64,000 nt of DNA. Origin: Prevotella sp. Its GTDB lineage: Bacteria; Bacteroidota; Bacteroidia; Bacteroidales; Bacteroidaceae. A program made the translations under genes and the position numbers. This document shows positions 34,063 through 42,748 of this stretch, piece by piece. The stretch is taken from assembly GCA_024681875.1 (NCBI GenBank), contig JAILAA010000189.1, positions 1 to 64,000 on the forward strand, read 5' to 3'. The notes beneath the pieces were generated by a model that was not told where the DNA came from, did not search any database, and saw only the letters and a list, made by a program, of their open reading frames with translations. Numbering within the stretch: position 1 is the first letter of the stretch; each line of letters begins with the position of its first letter.

Positions 34063-35445
34063 TTATTTGTTCTTCACTATTTGTGCAGTGAACGTTGCCT
34101 CGCTGACGACATGGTCGCCTACGAAGACGTAACCGTGCATAGTGGCGATGCCATGACGCAAAGGCCCCATCAGCTCAACCTTGAAAATAAGCGTATCGCC
34201 GGGCACCACCTTCTGGCGGAACTTCACGCCGTCAATCTTCAGGAAATAGGTGCTCCAGCGCTCGGGTTCCTCCACACTGTTCAGCACCAAGAGGCCTCCC
34301 ACTTGTGCCATTGCCTCTACCTGAAGGACACCAGGCATGACAGGCTCCTGAGGAAAGTGGCCTTGGAAGAAAGGCTCGTTGGCAGTAACGTTCTTCACGC
34401 CGACGATGACCGTCGGTCCTGTCTCAATGACTTTGTCCACCAACTGCATAGGATAACGATGAGGCAGCAATTCACGAATGCGGTTGACATCCATCACAGG
34501 TGTCTCGTTAGGGTCGTAGAAAGGTGCCTGAATCTCGTGCTTGCGAATCTCTTTGCGCAATTCACGTGCGAACTTGTTATTGATGGTGTGGCCGGGACGT
34601 GTGGCGACGATGCGTCCCTTGATGGGACGGCCGATGAGGGCCATGTCGCCGATAACGTCGAGCAGTTTGTGGCGTGTGCACTCATTCTCCCATACCAATG
34701 GTTTGTGCTGGACATAGCCCAAGTCGGTGGCGTTGCGGTGCTCCACATGCAGCATGTCAGCCAGCATGTCAAGACGCTCCTGCGTGGTCTGCCGCTCGTA
34801 GATAACGATGGCATTGTCGAGGTCACCGCCCTTGATGAGGTTGGCCTGCAACAGCGGCTCCAGATCACGCACGAAGACAAAGGTGCGGGCAGGAGCTATC
34901 TCGTCAGCATATTTATGGATGTCGTCAAGAGTAGCAAATTGGCTGTTGATGAACTTTGACTCGAAGCTGCACATGGTCGTCAGCGAGAATTCGTCGTCGG
35001 GCAGGATGGTGATGCATGAGCCGTTCTCCTCGTCCTTCACCTCAATCTTCTTGCGGATGACGTAGTAGTCCTTGGGGGCGTTCTGCTCCTCGATGCCCAC
35101 TTCCTGAATCTTCTGCACATACTGGATGGCCGAGCCGTCGAGAATGGGGAACTCGGGACCGCTCACCTGAATGAGACAGTTGTCGATGCCCAGGGCGTAG
35201 AGGGCACTCAGGCCGTGCTCCACGGTGCTGATGCGCGTATCGCCCTTGCCTATGACAGTGCCACGCTGCGTATCAACGACATTTTCAGCTACAGCATCAA
35301 TGATGGGCATTCCGTCAAGGTCGATGCGTTGTATTTTATAACCATGATTCTCAGGAGCAGGATTAAAAGTAACAGTAAGACTCAATCCGGTATGAAGGCC
35401 TTTTCCACAAAGAGAAAAGCTGCCTTTCAGCGTTTTCTGTTTCAT
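34063..35445 (-). CDS. lpxC/fabZ: Bifunctional UDP-3-O-acyl-GlcNAc deacetylase / 3-hydroxyacyl-ACP dehydratase
   Basis: This is the LpxC-FabZ fusion known from Bacteroidetes. LpxC (residues ~1-300) carries out the committed deacetylation in lipid A synthesis; its zinc ligands include His in TVEHGLSALYALG and the HKLLDVIGDMAL segment. FabZ (~320-460) dehydrates 3-hydroxyacyl-ACP and carries LPHRYPMQLVDKV and the catalytic His in FFQGHFPQEPVMPGVLQVEAM. At 460 residues it is full length. It leads the operon with coaW and nspC, with TACCTTTG about 30 bp upstream. LpxA is encoded 11 kb away instead of next to it. Confidence 0.97.
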   Translation of the reverse strand: MKQKTLKGSFSLCGKGLHTGLSLTVTFNPAPENHGYKIQRIDLDGMPIIDAVAENVVDTQRGTVIGKGDTRISTVEHGLSALYALGIDNCLIQVSGPEFPILDGSAIQYVQKIQEVGIEEQNAPKDYYVIRKKIEVKDEENGSCITILPDDEFSLTTMCSFESKFINSQFATLDDIHKYADEIAPARTFVFVRDLEPLLQANLIKGGDLDNAIVIYERQTTQERLDMLADMLHVEHRNATDLGYVQHKPLVWENECTRHKLLDVIGDMALIGRPIKGRIVATRPGHTINNKFARELRKEIRKHEIQAPFYDPNETPVMDVNRIRELLPHRYPMQLVDKVIETGPTVIVGVKNVTANEPFFQGHFPQEPVMPGVLQVEAMAQVGGLLVLNSVEEPERWSTYFLKIDGVKFRQKVVPGDTLIFKVELMGPLRHGIATMHGYVFVGDHVVSEATFTAQIVKNK

Positions 35446-35474
35446 TGTTGAGTATTAGTGATTATTGTTGGCTG

Positions 35475-35482
35475 CAAAGGTA
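35475..35482 (-). promoter_or_regulatory. Promoter -7 box of the lpxC/fabZ operon
   Basis: TACCTTTG on the minus strand, 30 bp before the ATG. Confidence 0.7.
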
Positions 35483-35485
35483 GTC

Positions 35486-35600
35486 AAAAGTTAGGAGTTA
35501 AGAGTTAGGAGTTTGGAGTTATCAAATGGTCTTTAAATATTTTTAACCATTTCAACAAACAAAAACTCTTAACTCCTAACTCTTAACTCCTAACTCTTTT
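35486..35600. repeat. Converging GTTAGGAGTTAAGA repeat arrays in a divergent promoter
   Basis: The left cluster (35486-35518) and right cluster (35563-35600) are imperfect inverse copies built from AGTTAGGAGTTAAG. They separate the divergent lpxC/fabZ and mannosyltransferase promoters. The left cluster begins right at the minus-strand promoter and the right one ends right at the plus-strand promoter. Confidence 0.75.
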
Positions 35601-35601
35601 G

Positions 35602-35609
35602 TATCTTTG
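35602..35609 (+). promoter_or_regulatory. Promoter -7 box of the polyprenol-phosphate mannosyltransferase gene
   Basis: TATCTTTG 23 bp before the ATG. Confidence 0.65.
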
Positions 35610-35632
35610 CATCGTTAAACACACCTGAAACA

Positions 35633-36382
35633 ATGAACAAAAGCGATTGCATCGTAATTATTCCCACCTACAACGAAAAGGAGAACATTGAGAAAATCAT
35701 CCGTGCCGTCTTCGGGCTGGAGAAATACTTTCACATACTGATTATCGACGACGGTTCGCCCGATGGTACAGCCCAGATAGTAAAGGGACTGATGGCCGAG
35801 GAGTTTGCCGACCGTCTCTTCTTAGTGGAACGCAGCGGCAAGCTGGGTTTGGGAACGGCTTATATAGCAGGCTTCAAATGGTCGCTGGAACATGATTACG
35901 AATACATCTTCGAGATGGATGCCGACTTCAGCCACGATCCCAATGACCTGCCGCGCCTCTACGCCGCTTGTCATGACGAGGGCAATGACGTGGCCGTGGG
36001 ATCGCGCTATGTCAGCGGCGTCAACGTTGTGAACTGGCCGATGGGGCGCGTTTTGATGAGCTACTTTGCCTCAAAGTACGTCAGGATGATTACTGGAATC
36101 AAAGTGCATGACACCACTGCTGGCTTCGTCTGCTACAAACGCCGTGTTCTAAAGACAATAGAGCTTGACAAGATTCGCTTCAAGGGCTATGCCTTCCAGA
36201 TAGAGATGAAGTACACTGCCTACAAAATCGGATTCAAAGTGAATGAGGTACCCGTCATCTTCGTCAACCGGCGTGAAGGAACAAGCAAAATGTCGGGCGG
36301 CATCTTCTCCGAGGCATTCTTCGGTGTAATGCGACTCCGCTGGGACGGCTGGTGGCGAAAGTATCCCAAAATTGTAGAATAA
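35633..36382 (+). CDS. Polyprenol monophosphomannose synthase (GT2)
   Basis: This 249-residue GT2 enzyme transfers mannose (or another hexose) from a nucleotide sugar to undecaprenyl phosphate for glycan or protein glycosylation at the membrane. It opens VIIPTYNEKENIEKIIRAV, has IIDDGSPDGTAQ and the metal-binding DADFSHDP, and then AVGSRYVSGVNVVNWPMGR as in Dpm1. There is no C-terminal transmembrane pair, as in soluble Dpm1-type enzymes. The next gene follows after 15 bp, so both may be on one mRNA. Confidence 0.92.
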   Translation: MNKSDCIVIIPTYNEKENIEKIIRAVFGLEKYFHILIIDDGSPDGTAQIVKGLMAEEFADRLFLVERSGKLGLGTAYIAGFKWSLEHDYEYIFEMDADFSHDPNDLPRLYAACHDEGNDVAVGSRYVSGVNVVNWPMGRVLMSYFASKYVRMITGIKVHDTTAGFVCYKRRVLKTIELDKIRFKGYAFQIEMKYTAYKIGFKVNEVPVIFVNRREGTSKMSGGIFSEAFFGVMRLRWDGWWRKYPKIVE

Positions 36383-36397
36383 TAAAAATCTAAAGAT

Positions 36398-38689
36398 ATG
36401 CGTATACTATCATTGTTTGTTTTCAGCGCTTTGTTCTGTGGTAGCATTTTCGCGCAGAATGAGCCTACCGTTGTTACTGATACCCGTTATGCACGTGGTG
36501 CTACGATGGCATTCGGGCGTATTCAGAGTGCCAATGCCAATGGTTCGACAATTTCCACCAAAGGATTCTGCTGCGCCACCAATCCTAATCCTACCTACGA
36601 CGATATACGCAGCACTTCCACCATCAGCAACAATGGTGTCATATACTGTCTGAAAGACCTACAGCCAGCCACATTATATTATATGCGCGCGTATGCGAAA
36701 GCCAGTAACGGCAGCGTAGGCTATGGCGAGGTCATCAAGTTCTACACCTTGCCCAAAGGAGCAATAACCTACACATACAACAACGGCGGCGATGCTAATG
36801 CCAACACGCGCATCAACAATGCAGCAAAACAAGCCTGCCAGATTTTCTCTGACCTGACCTGCATCAAGAAGCACTTCGGCATAGGCTACAGCGCAGGAAC
36901 TCCTACTGCCGACTGTGCCTATAAAGACGACCCTTGGATTAACATGGGCGCCAACAGCAGCTACCAGCGCACGGGCACTATTATGCACGAGATGCAGCAC
37001 GGCTTGGGGGTTATCCCCTATAGCACTCAGTGGAACGGTGACATCATGCGCTCCGGCAACGGTACAGGCGACTGGCTGGGTGACCGCGTGTCGGACTTCC
37101 TCGACTTCTGGGATAACACCACAGGCTCACGCCTGCATGGCGACACACAACACATGTGGCCCTATGGCATCAACGGTGCTAATGAGGATGACAATTCACT
37201 GAAGACATATTACGCTAACGCGATGATTGGACAAGCATTGGGAGAAGACGGCTTGCAGCACCGCTATAGCACTTTTGCCGACCCTTACTATGCCTTCAAC
37301 CAAGAAGACACTATCAAATATTATCTGAAGAACGAGGATGTCAACTGCGGACTCTACTCCGCTTTCCTCATTCCGACTTCCACAGGGGCTTTGAGATGGC
37401 GTACGATGGAGAAGGAACAGGCTCTACAGAATGACAGTGCCGCCTGGTACATCACTTTCACGCCCAACAACCAGTATTACCAGCTTCGCAATGCAGCTAC
37501 AGGGCAGTTTTTGACCTACCAAAATGGTTTCAAGACCATGACCCGCACAACCATGACGGCTGATAATGACTTCCACCTGATGAGAGGCCGCATCGATGTG
37601 GGAAGTGGCGAGAATGTTCAGCGTGGATACTGGATCATCCATCCTACGGGCGACTGGTCTCCAAACAGTCTGACTGCCAATGCCAACGGCTCAACAACGT
37701 CGCAAACATTCGATTTGAAAAACACAGCAACGAAACAGCGCTGGCTTATTCTCACTGCCGATGAGATATTATCGTTTGAGAATGGTATTATCGCCCAGCT
37801 GAAGGCTGATATTACCAATCTGCTGGAGCCAGTCATTGCGCTTTACAATGTTCCGCACACCTGTACACCAGCAAATGCCGACCAGGATTTCACCGATGCT
37901 ATCAGTAGCATTCAGCAGTCTTTATCAACGGCCACCTCTTCTTTAGAGTTGACGCCGCTGACAAATGAGGTATGGCAGGCTGCACAGACTTTCCTCAATG
38001 CCGCTACTCCCACAAACACAGAGAAGCCTTTCGACCTAACATTCTTGATTAAGAACGCCGGCATGAACGCCACCGATGGGTGGTCGGTAGCTCCCACCAT
38101 CAACTACTCATGCGGCGAGTTCTATGAGAAAACATTCAACATGCGCCAGAGCTTCACAAAAATGCCTATAGGCACCTATCGTCTGATGATGCAAGGCTTC
38201 CAGCGGCCTGGTACGACAGCGGATTCCTATACTGATTGGGCTGCCGGCACCAACAAGGTAAATGCCCAACTCTTCGCGGGAAGCAAAAACGTCAAGATTG
38301 CCCATATCGCTGACTTTGCACAACCCAACAAACTGGATTCCAACGACAAAAAGGTAGGCGATAAATATGTACCCAACACCATGCAGGGCGCCAGCAAGTA
38401 TTTCGCCAAGGAACTCTACGAGAATAGCGTCTTTGTAACCACCACTTCTGCATCGCTGTCTGTAGGCCTGCGATCCACATCAATGCCTACGTCCTATTGG
38501 TGCATCTTCGATAATTTCCGCCTGCATTACTTCGGCAGCCTCACAGAGGAGCAGATTCTCACAACGATTAAAGATGCCAGCAGAGACGGAACTACCAACA
38601 GAAACATCTTTGACTTGCAGGGACGCCGCGTTATGCAACCTACAAAAGGTCTTTATATCATCGATGGCAAGAAGGTGCTGATAAAATAA
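36398..38689 (+). CDS. Secreted multidomain protein with HExxH site and C-terminal sorting-like tail
   Basis: This 763-residue protein has a signal peptide (MRILSLFVFSALFCGSIFAQ), a fibronectin-III-like domain (residues ~22-125, ending GYGEVIKFYTLP), a metalloprotease-like region with TIMHEMQHGLGVIP (about 190-205; HExxH), a beta-trefoil-like block (YYQLRNAATGQFLTYQNG), a helical part and a beta-sandwich. The end, IFDLQGRRVMQP then GLYIIDGKKVLIK, is the short tail found in many secreted Prevotella proteins and resembles a type IX secretion signal. The third zinc ligand is not certain. Function unknown; surface peptidase is a guess. Confidence 0.75.
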   Translation: MRILSLFVFSALFCGSIFAQNEPTVVTDTRYARGATMAFGRIQSANANGSTISTKGFCCATNPNPTYDDIRSTSTISNNGVIYCLKDLQPATLYYMRAYAKASNGSVGYGEVIKFYTLPKGAITYTYNNGGDANANTRINNAAKQACQIFSDLTCIKKHFGIGYSAGTPTADCAYKDDPWINMGANSSYQRTGTIMHEMQHGLGVIPYSTQWNGDIMRSGNGTGDWLGDRVSDFLDFWDNTTGSRLHGDTQHMWPYGINGANEDDNSLKTYYANAMIGQALGEDGLQHRYSTFADPYYAFNQEDTIKYYLKNEDVNCGLYSAFLIPTSTGALRWRTMEKEQALQNDSAAWYITFTPNNQYYQLRNAATGQFLTYQNGFKTMTRTTMTADNDFHLMRGRIDVGSGENVQRGYWIIHPTGDWSPNSLTANANGSTTSQTFDLKNTATKQRWLILTADEILSFENGIIAQLKADITNLLEPVIALYNVPHTCTPANADQDFTDAISSIQQSLSTATSSLELTPLTNEVWQAAQTFLNAATPTNTEKPFDLTFLIKNAGMNATDGWSVAPTINYSCGEFYEKTFNMRQSFTKMPIGTYRLMMQGFQRPGTTADSYTDWAAGTNKVNAQLFAGSKNVKIAHIADFAQPNKLDSNDKKVGDKYVPNTMQGASKYFAKELYENSVFVTTTSASLSVGLRSTSMPTSYWCIFDNFRLHYFGSLTEEQILTTIKDASRDGTTNRNIFDLQGRRVMQPTKGLYIIDGKKVLIK

Positions 38690-38698
38690 AGCAAGCGC

Positions 38699-39883
38699 AT
38701 GGTTGCATTAAAGATATTGTTCTGGGCTTGCCTCGCACTGGTCATCTACACTTATGTGGGTTATGGCGTTGTGCTGTGGCTGCTGGTCAGGCTAAAACGT
38801 CTATTCCTGAAAAAAGAACAATTGCCCGAGTTGCCTGTTGACGATGAGCTGCCAACAGTGACGCTGATGATATGCGCCTATAACGAGCGCGACATCATCG
38901 AGGAGAAAATGGAAAACATTCGTCAGCTGGCATATCCACGTGAGCGTTTCTGCATCATGTGGGTCACCGACGGTAGCAGTGACGACAGCAACGAGCTGCT
39001 CAAAGCTTATCCTGAAGTGACGCTCGTCTACAGTCCTGAGCGCCGCGGCAAGGCAGCTGCCATGCAGCACGGCCTCCGAGAAAACGAAAGCGAGATTGTT
39101 GTCTTCACAGATGCCAATACCATGCTCAACGCAGATGCCATCCGTGAGATTGTGCGCCAGATGATGCGTCCCAATGTCAGCTGCGTATCTGGTGAGAAAC
39201 GTGTGGCTGCACGTCAGGACGGTCAAACGGCAGCAGAGGGAGAGGGACTCTACTGGAAATACGAAAGCACACTGAAGCGCTGGGATAGCGAGCTCTACTC
39301 TGCTATGGGAGCTGCCGGCGAGCTCTTTGCAGTACGCATGGAGCATTACCGAGAGGCGCCATCCAATGCCCTGCTCGATGACTTTATGATGTCGATGCTC
39401 ATCCTGAAAGACGGTCACCGCATTGCCTACACCAGTGATGCCTACGCCAGCGAATACGGTTCGGCTGACATGCAAGAAGAGTCGAAGCGCAAGCGCCGCA
39501 TTGCCGCCGGAGGACTGCAGAGCATCTGGTGGTTGCGCTCGCTGATGAATCCCATCACACATTCCAAGGTCTTCTTCCAATTCATCTCTCACCGTGTATT
39601 GCGGTGGAGCATCACACCAATTGCACTCATCGCACTCATCCCATTGAATGTTACGTTGGTAATGATGAAGGGCGGCACCATCTACACCGTTATCTGGATT
39701 CTTCAAATGCTCTTCTACGCTGCAGCCTTTGCCGGTTATCTACTGGCCATGCGTGGCAGGAAGAGCAAGTTGCTCTACGTGCCCTACTATTTCCTCTTCA
39801 TGAATCTCAACGTATTTCTTGGCGTGCGCTACCTGATGACACATATGAGCAGCGGTGCCTGGGAGAAGGCGCGCCGTGGCTGA
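38699..39883 (+). CDS. Membrane-bound family 2 glycosyltransferase
   Basis: This 394-residue protein has an N-terminal membrane helix (ILFWACLALVIYTYVGYGVVL region), a cytosolic GT-A domain with TLMICAYNERDIIEEKMENI, WVTDGSSDDSNEL, VFTDANTMLNADAI and the acceptor motif LLDDFMMSM, and two or three C-terminal helices (residues ~305-375). It resembles processive or polysaccharide-associated GT2 enzymes (the NodC/IcaA group without the QxxRW; it has a QSIWWLRSL stretch instead). It starts 9 bp after the secreted protein gene. The sugar is unknown. Confidence 0.9.
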   Translation: MVALKILFWACLALVIYTYVGYGVVLWLLVRLKRLFLKKEQLPELPVDDELPTVTLMICAYNERDIIEEKMENIRQLAYPRERFCIMWVTDGSSDDSNELLKAYPEVTLVYSPERRGKAAAMQHGLRENESEIVVFTDANTMLNADAIREIVRQMMRPNVSCVSGEKRVAARQDGQTAAEGEGLYWKYESTLKRWDSELYSAMGAAGELFAVRMEHYREAPSNALLDDFMMSMLILKDGHRIAYTSDAYASEYGSADMQEESKRKRRIAAGGLQSIWWLRSLMNPITHSKVFFQFISHRVLRWSITPIALIALIPLNVTLVMMKGGTIYTVIWILQMLFYAAAFAGYLLAMRGRKSKLLYVPYYFLFMNLNVFLGVRYLMTHMSSGAWEKARRG

Positions 39884-39916
39884 ATGGTTTCAAAGATAAT
39901 CTTATAATAAATGATA

Positions 39917-40127
39917 ATGAGAAAGACTATTATTCTAGCCTTGCGAATGTAATAGCAAGAACGCACTCAAACAAGGTAACAATATTCGCATTATCAAATG
40001 GTTGACAAAGGATGTAATTGCCTTGGAAGTGCGCATCGACTACCGAATTGACTGGCAGATACTGGAGCGCATCACTGACGGGCAGTCACTCATGGGCAAG
40101 ATTGCCAGTCAGTACGTCGCCAATTAA
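39917..40127 (+). pseudogene. Remnant of a secreted-protein gene
   Basis: ATG at 39917 begins MRKTIILAL, a plausible signal peptide start, but stops after 11 codons (TAA then TAG). In another frame an open stretch from 39940 to TAA at 40125-40127 encodes about 60 residues (ending ITDGQSLMGKIASQYVAN) and has no start codon. Together this looks like a gene that has lost its middle or frame. I cannot name the parent family. It lies between a glycosyltransferase and the tsf terminator. Confidence 0.4.
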
Positions 40128-40144
40128 CGTAGGCACAAAAGTAT

Positions 40145-40180
40145 GAGAGGCGCCTGTCCCGCTGGGGTCAGGCGCCTCTC
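40145..40180. terminator. Terminator-like hairpin after tsf
   Basis: A 12-bp perfect stem (GAGAGGCGCCTG/CAGGCGCCTCTC) with a 12-nt loop, 24 bp beyond the tsf stop on the minus strand. The T run is weak (ATACTTTTG). Confidence 0.65.
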
Positions 40181-40203
40181 TTTGATGATGTCTCGTAATA
40201 TGA

Positions 40204-41199
40204 TTACTCAGCCACGAGGGTGAAGCGACGGAAAGCAACAATCTTCAGCTCCTTGTCCTGCTTCTTCAGCCACTCAGCCACATTGGCCTTGTCACCGTCG
40301 CCGAACTGGAACTCCTGGTCCACCAAGCAGCTCTCCTTCTTGAACTTCTGCACGCGACCCTTGGCAATGCCCTCAATCATAGGCATCTTCAGCTGGGCCT
40401 CGCCCTCAACCTTAGCCTCGGCAATGATCTTGCGAGCCTCGTCGGCCTGCTCCTTCGTAATCCAGCCCTTTGCGGTGTTGCTCTCAATGTGATCCTCGCT
40501 GTCGACGTGAGCAGGGTTGATGCCAGCCTTGTTCAGCTTCATGTCGACGAACTTCTGCACCTGCTCGAGCTTTGACTTCTCAACGGCGGTCTTGTATTCC
40601 TCGTCAAGAATCTTCGGATCAATGCTGTCGGCGTCGAGTGCGATGGGCTTCATAGCAGCCACCTGCATGGCCAGTTTGTGGCCCACCTCGGCGTTCTCTT
40701 TGTTCAGCTGCACCATTGTGCAGAGCATGTGCTTGCCCATGTGGTCATAGACCTCCACGTTGTCGCCCTCAAGAGTGAGGTAGCCGTCGAGCTCCATCTT
40801 CTCACCGGTAATACCCGAACGCTGTGTGACAGCCTCCTGAGCCTTCTGTCCGTTGATGTCCAGTTCCTTCACCTCGTCGAGGGTCTTGCACTTGGCAGCC
40901 ACAGCGGCGTCGAGGATGCTCTGGGTAAGGGCAATGAAGTCAGCACCATTGGCCACGAAGTCGGTCTCACACTTCAGGGCAATCATGGCAGCAAAGCCAC
41001 CCACTTTCTTCACGAGCACGCAACCATTACTGGTCTCACGGTCAGAGCGCTTGGCAGCGATGGCCAGTCCGCGCTCGCGGAGCAGCTCCTTAGCACGGTC
41101 GAAGTCGCCCTCGGCCTCGGTGAGTGCCTTCTTCACATCGGCCAGACCGGCACCGGTCATAGCGCGAAGCTTTTTGATATCGTCAATTGAAATTGCCAT
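40204..41199 (-). CDS. tsf: Elongation factor Ts
   Basis: EF-Ts is the guanine-nucleotide exchange factor of EF-Tu. The 331-residue protein opens with the UBA-like domain (KKLRAMTGAGLADVKKALTE), then the signature RERGLAIAAKRSDRET and the core KCETDFVANGADFIALTQ with the TDF triplet that inserts into EF-Tu. The length is typical of Bacteroidetes. It is the last gene of rplM-rpsI-rpsB-tsf, but a 145-bp gap with a long inverted repeat separates it from rpsB, which might uncouple its expression. Confidence 0.97.
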   Translation of the reverse strand: MAISIDDIKKLRAMTGAGLADVKKALTEAEGDFDRAKELLRERGLAIAAKRSDRETSNGCVLVKKVGGFAAMIALKCETDFVANGADFIALTQSILDAAVAAKCKTLDEVKELDINGQKAQEAVTQRSGITGEKMELDGYLTLEGDNVEVYDHMGKHMLCTMVQLNKENAEVGHKLAMQVAAMKPIALDADSIDPKILDEEYKTAVEKSKLEQVQKFVDMKLNKAGINPAHVDSEDHIESNTAKGWITKEQADEARKIIAEAKVEGEAQLKMPMIEGIAKGRVQKFKKESCLVDQEFQFGDGDKANVAEWLKKQDKELKIVAFRRFTLVAE

Positions 41200-41206
41200 T
41201 TTTAAT

Positions 41207-41341
41207 AGCCCCCAAAGTTAGGGGGTTGGGGGTCTGAACAAGCGAAAATCAGACCTGTTAAATTGTTGTTTGTTTTTTATTTGAGTTAAGGGATTGGGAA
41301 CTGCGCTTGTTCAGTCCCCCAACCCCCTAACTTAGGGGGCT
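41207..41341. repeat. 38-bp inverted repeat between rpsB and tsf
   Basis: Arms 41207-41244 and 41304-41341 match in 36 of 38 positions, starting AGCCCCC and including GGGGGTTGGGGG. The spacer is 59 bp. The G-rich half could also form quadruplex-like structures on one strand. Confidence 0.85.
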
Positions 41342-41344
41342 GGA

Positions 41345-42214
41345 TTACTCAGCGGCGGGAGCTTCTTCCTCGGCAGCGGGAGCTTCGGCTACGGGAGCCT
41401 CCTCAGCGGCGGGAGCAGCCTGCTCGTCCTTACGGGCGCGGCGTGCACCAGCAGCGCGGCGGGGTTTCATTTCCTCAGCCTCAGCATCGGCCTGAGCCTC
41501 AGCAGCTTTCTCGTCAGCCTTCTCAGCCTTTCGCTCCTCAATACCCTCGGCAATAGCAGCGCAGCAAGCGTTGAGGATAACCTCCACGCTGTCCTTGGCG
41601 TCGTCGTTGGCTGGGATTACGAAATCAACATTTGAAGGATCGCTATTGGTGTCGACGATGCCGAATACGGGGATGCCCAAACGGTTGGCCTCGCGCACAG
41701 CGTTGTTCTCCTTCATCACGTCGACGACGAAGAGAGCGCTGGGCAGACGGGTGAGGTCGACGATTGAGCCGAGGTTCTTCTCCAGCTTAGCGCGCTGGCG
41801 AGTCACCTGCAGCAACTCACGCTTCGACAGGTTGCCGAAGGTGCCGTCGCTCATCAGTTTGTCGATATTAGCCATCTTCTTCACAGCCTTGCGGATGGTG
41901 GGGAAGTTGGTGAGCATGCCACCGGGCCAGCGCTCGATGACGTAAGGCATATTGATGCTGGTTGCCTTCTCGGCAATCACTTCCTTGGTCTGTTTTTTAG
42001 TACCTACGAAGAGGACTTTCTTGCCCTGACGGGCGATGTTCTTCAGGGCCTCGGCAGCGTCGTCAATCTTCACGACGGTCTTATGGAGGTCGATGATATG
42101 GATGCCGTTGCGCTCACCATAGATGTAGGGAGCCATAGCGGGGCACCACTTACGCTTCAGGTGGCCGAAGTGGCAGCCGGCCTGCAGCAGCTGGTCAAAA
42201 TTTGTTCTTGCCAT
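41345..42214 (-). CDS. rpsB: 30S ribosomal protein S2
   Basis: Ribosomal protein uS2 of the small subunit. The 289-residue protein has the family start FDQLLQAGCHFGHLKRKWCP, the motif FVGTKKQTKEVI, RWPGGMLTNF and IPVFGIVDTNSDPSNVDFVIPAND. After about residue 225 it carries an Ala/Glu-rich tail with a basic patch (KPRRAAGARRARK), longer than the E. coli protein (241 residues) and typical of Bacteroidales. It is third in the ribosomal operon and lies 125 bp after rpsI. Confidence 0.97.
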   Translation of the reverse strand: MARTNFDQLLQAGCHFGHLKRKWCPAMAPYIYGERNGIHIIDLHKTVVKIDDAAEALKNIARQGKKVLFVGTKKQTKEVIAEKATSINMPYVIERWPGGMLTNFPTIRKAVKKMANIDKLMSDGTFGNLSKRELLQVTRQRAKLEKNLGSIVDLTRLPSALFVVDVMKENNAVREANRLGIPVFGIVDTNSDPSNVDFVIPANDDAKDSVEVILNACCAAIAEGIEERKAEKADEKAAEAQADAEAEEMKPRRAAGARRARKDEQAAPAAEEAPVAEAPAAEEEAPAAE

Positions 42215-42339
42215 TGTTTGCTTTCTTTTAAATAATGTGTTTACTTTCTTTTTAATTCTTTCGCTTTAGAATCAGCCAGAAGGTAGTCACCATTAAGATG
42301 AATCCCCCTGGTTTAGATACTAAACTCGTCCAGCAGATA

Positions 42340-42726
42340 TTAACGCTTGCTGAACTGGAAGCGACGACGTGCCTTGGGCTGACCGGGCTTTTTGCGCTCT
42401 ACCTCGCGGCTGTCGCGTGTGAGGAATCCCTGGGTCTTCAGGCTCTTCTTATCCTCGGCATTAGCCTTCACCAGTGCGCGGGCGATAGCCATACGCAGGG
42501 CCTGGCTCTGACCGGTGAAACCACCACCGTCGAGGTTAGCCTTGATGTCGTACTTCTCGGCGCACTCCAGCAGGTTCAGGGGCTGCTTCACCACGTACTG
42601 CAGGATGGCTGAGGGGAAATACTCGGTTAAGTCTTTCTTGTTGATCGTAATCTTGCCGGTACCTTCCGACATGTAAACGCGAGCCACTGAGCTCTTACGA
42701 CGACCTATTGCGTTAATTACTTCCAT
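42340..42726 (-). CDS. rpsI: 30S ribosomal protein S9
   Basis: Ribosomal protein uS9, 128 residues. It begins INAIGRRKSSVARVYM, has KITINKKDLTEYFP and GGGFTGQSQALRMAIARAL, and ends with the basic tail KKPGQPKARRRFQFSKR whose terminal Lys-Arg reaches the ribosomal P site. It is 22 bp after rplM, the usual L13-S9 gene pair. Confidence 0.98.
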   Translation of the reverse strand: MEVINAIGRRKSSVARVYMSEGTGKITINKKDLTEYFPSAILQYVVKQPLNLLECAEKYDIKANLDGGGFTGQSQALRMAIARALVKANAEDKKSLKTQGFLTRDSREVERKKPGQPKARRRFQFSKR

Positions 42727-42748
42727 CTCTTAACTTTGAACTTTTAAC

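Noticed and set aside
36398..39883. Start of a polysaccharide utilisation locus
   Set aside because: No SusC/SusD pair or glycoside hydrolase is present anywhere in the window.
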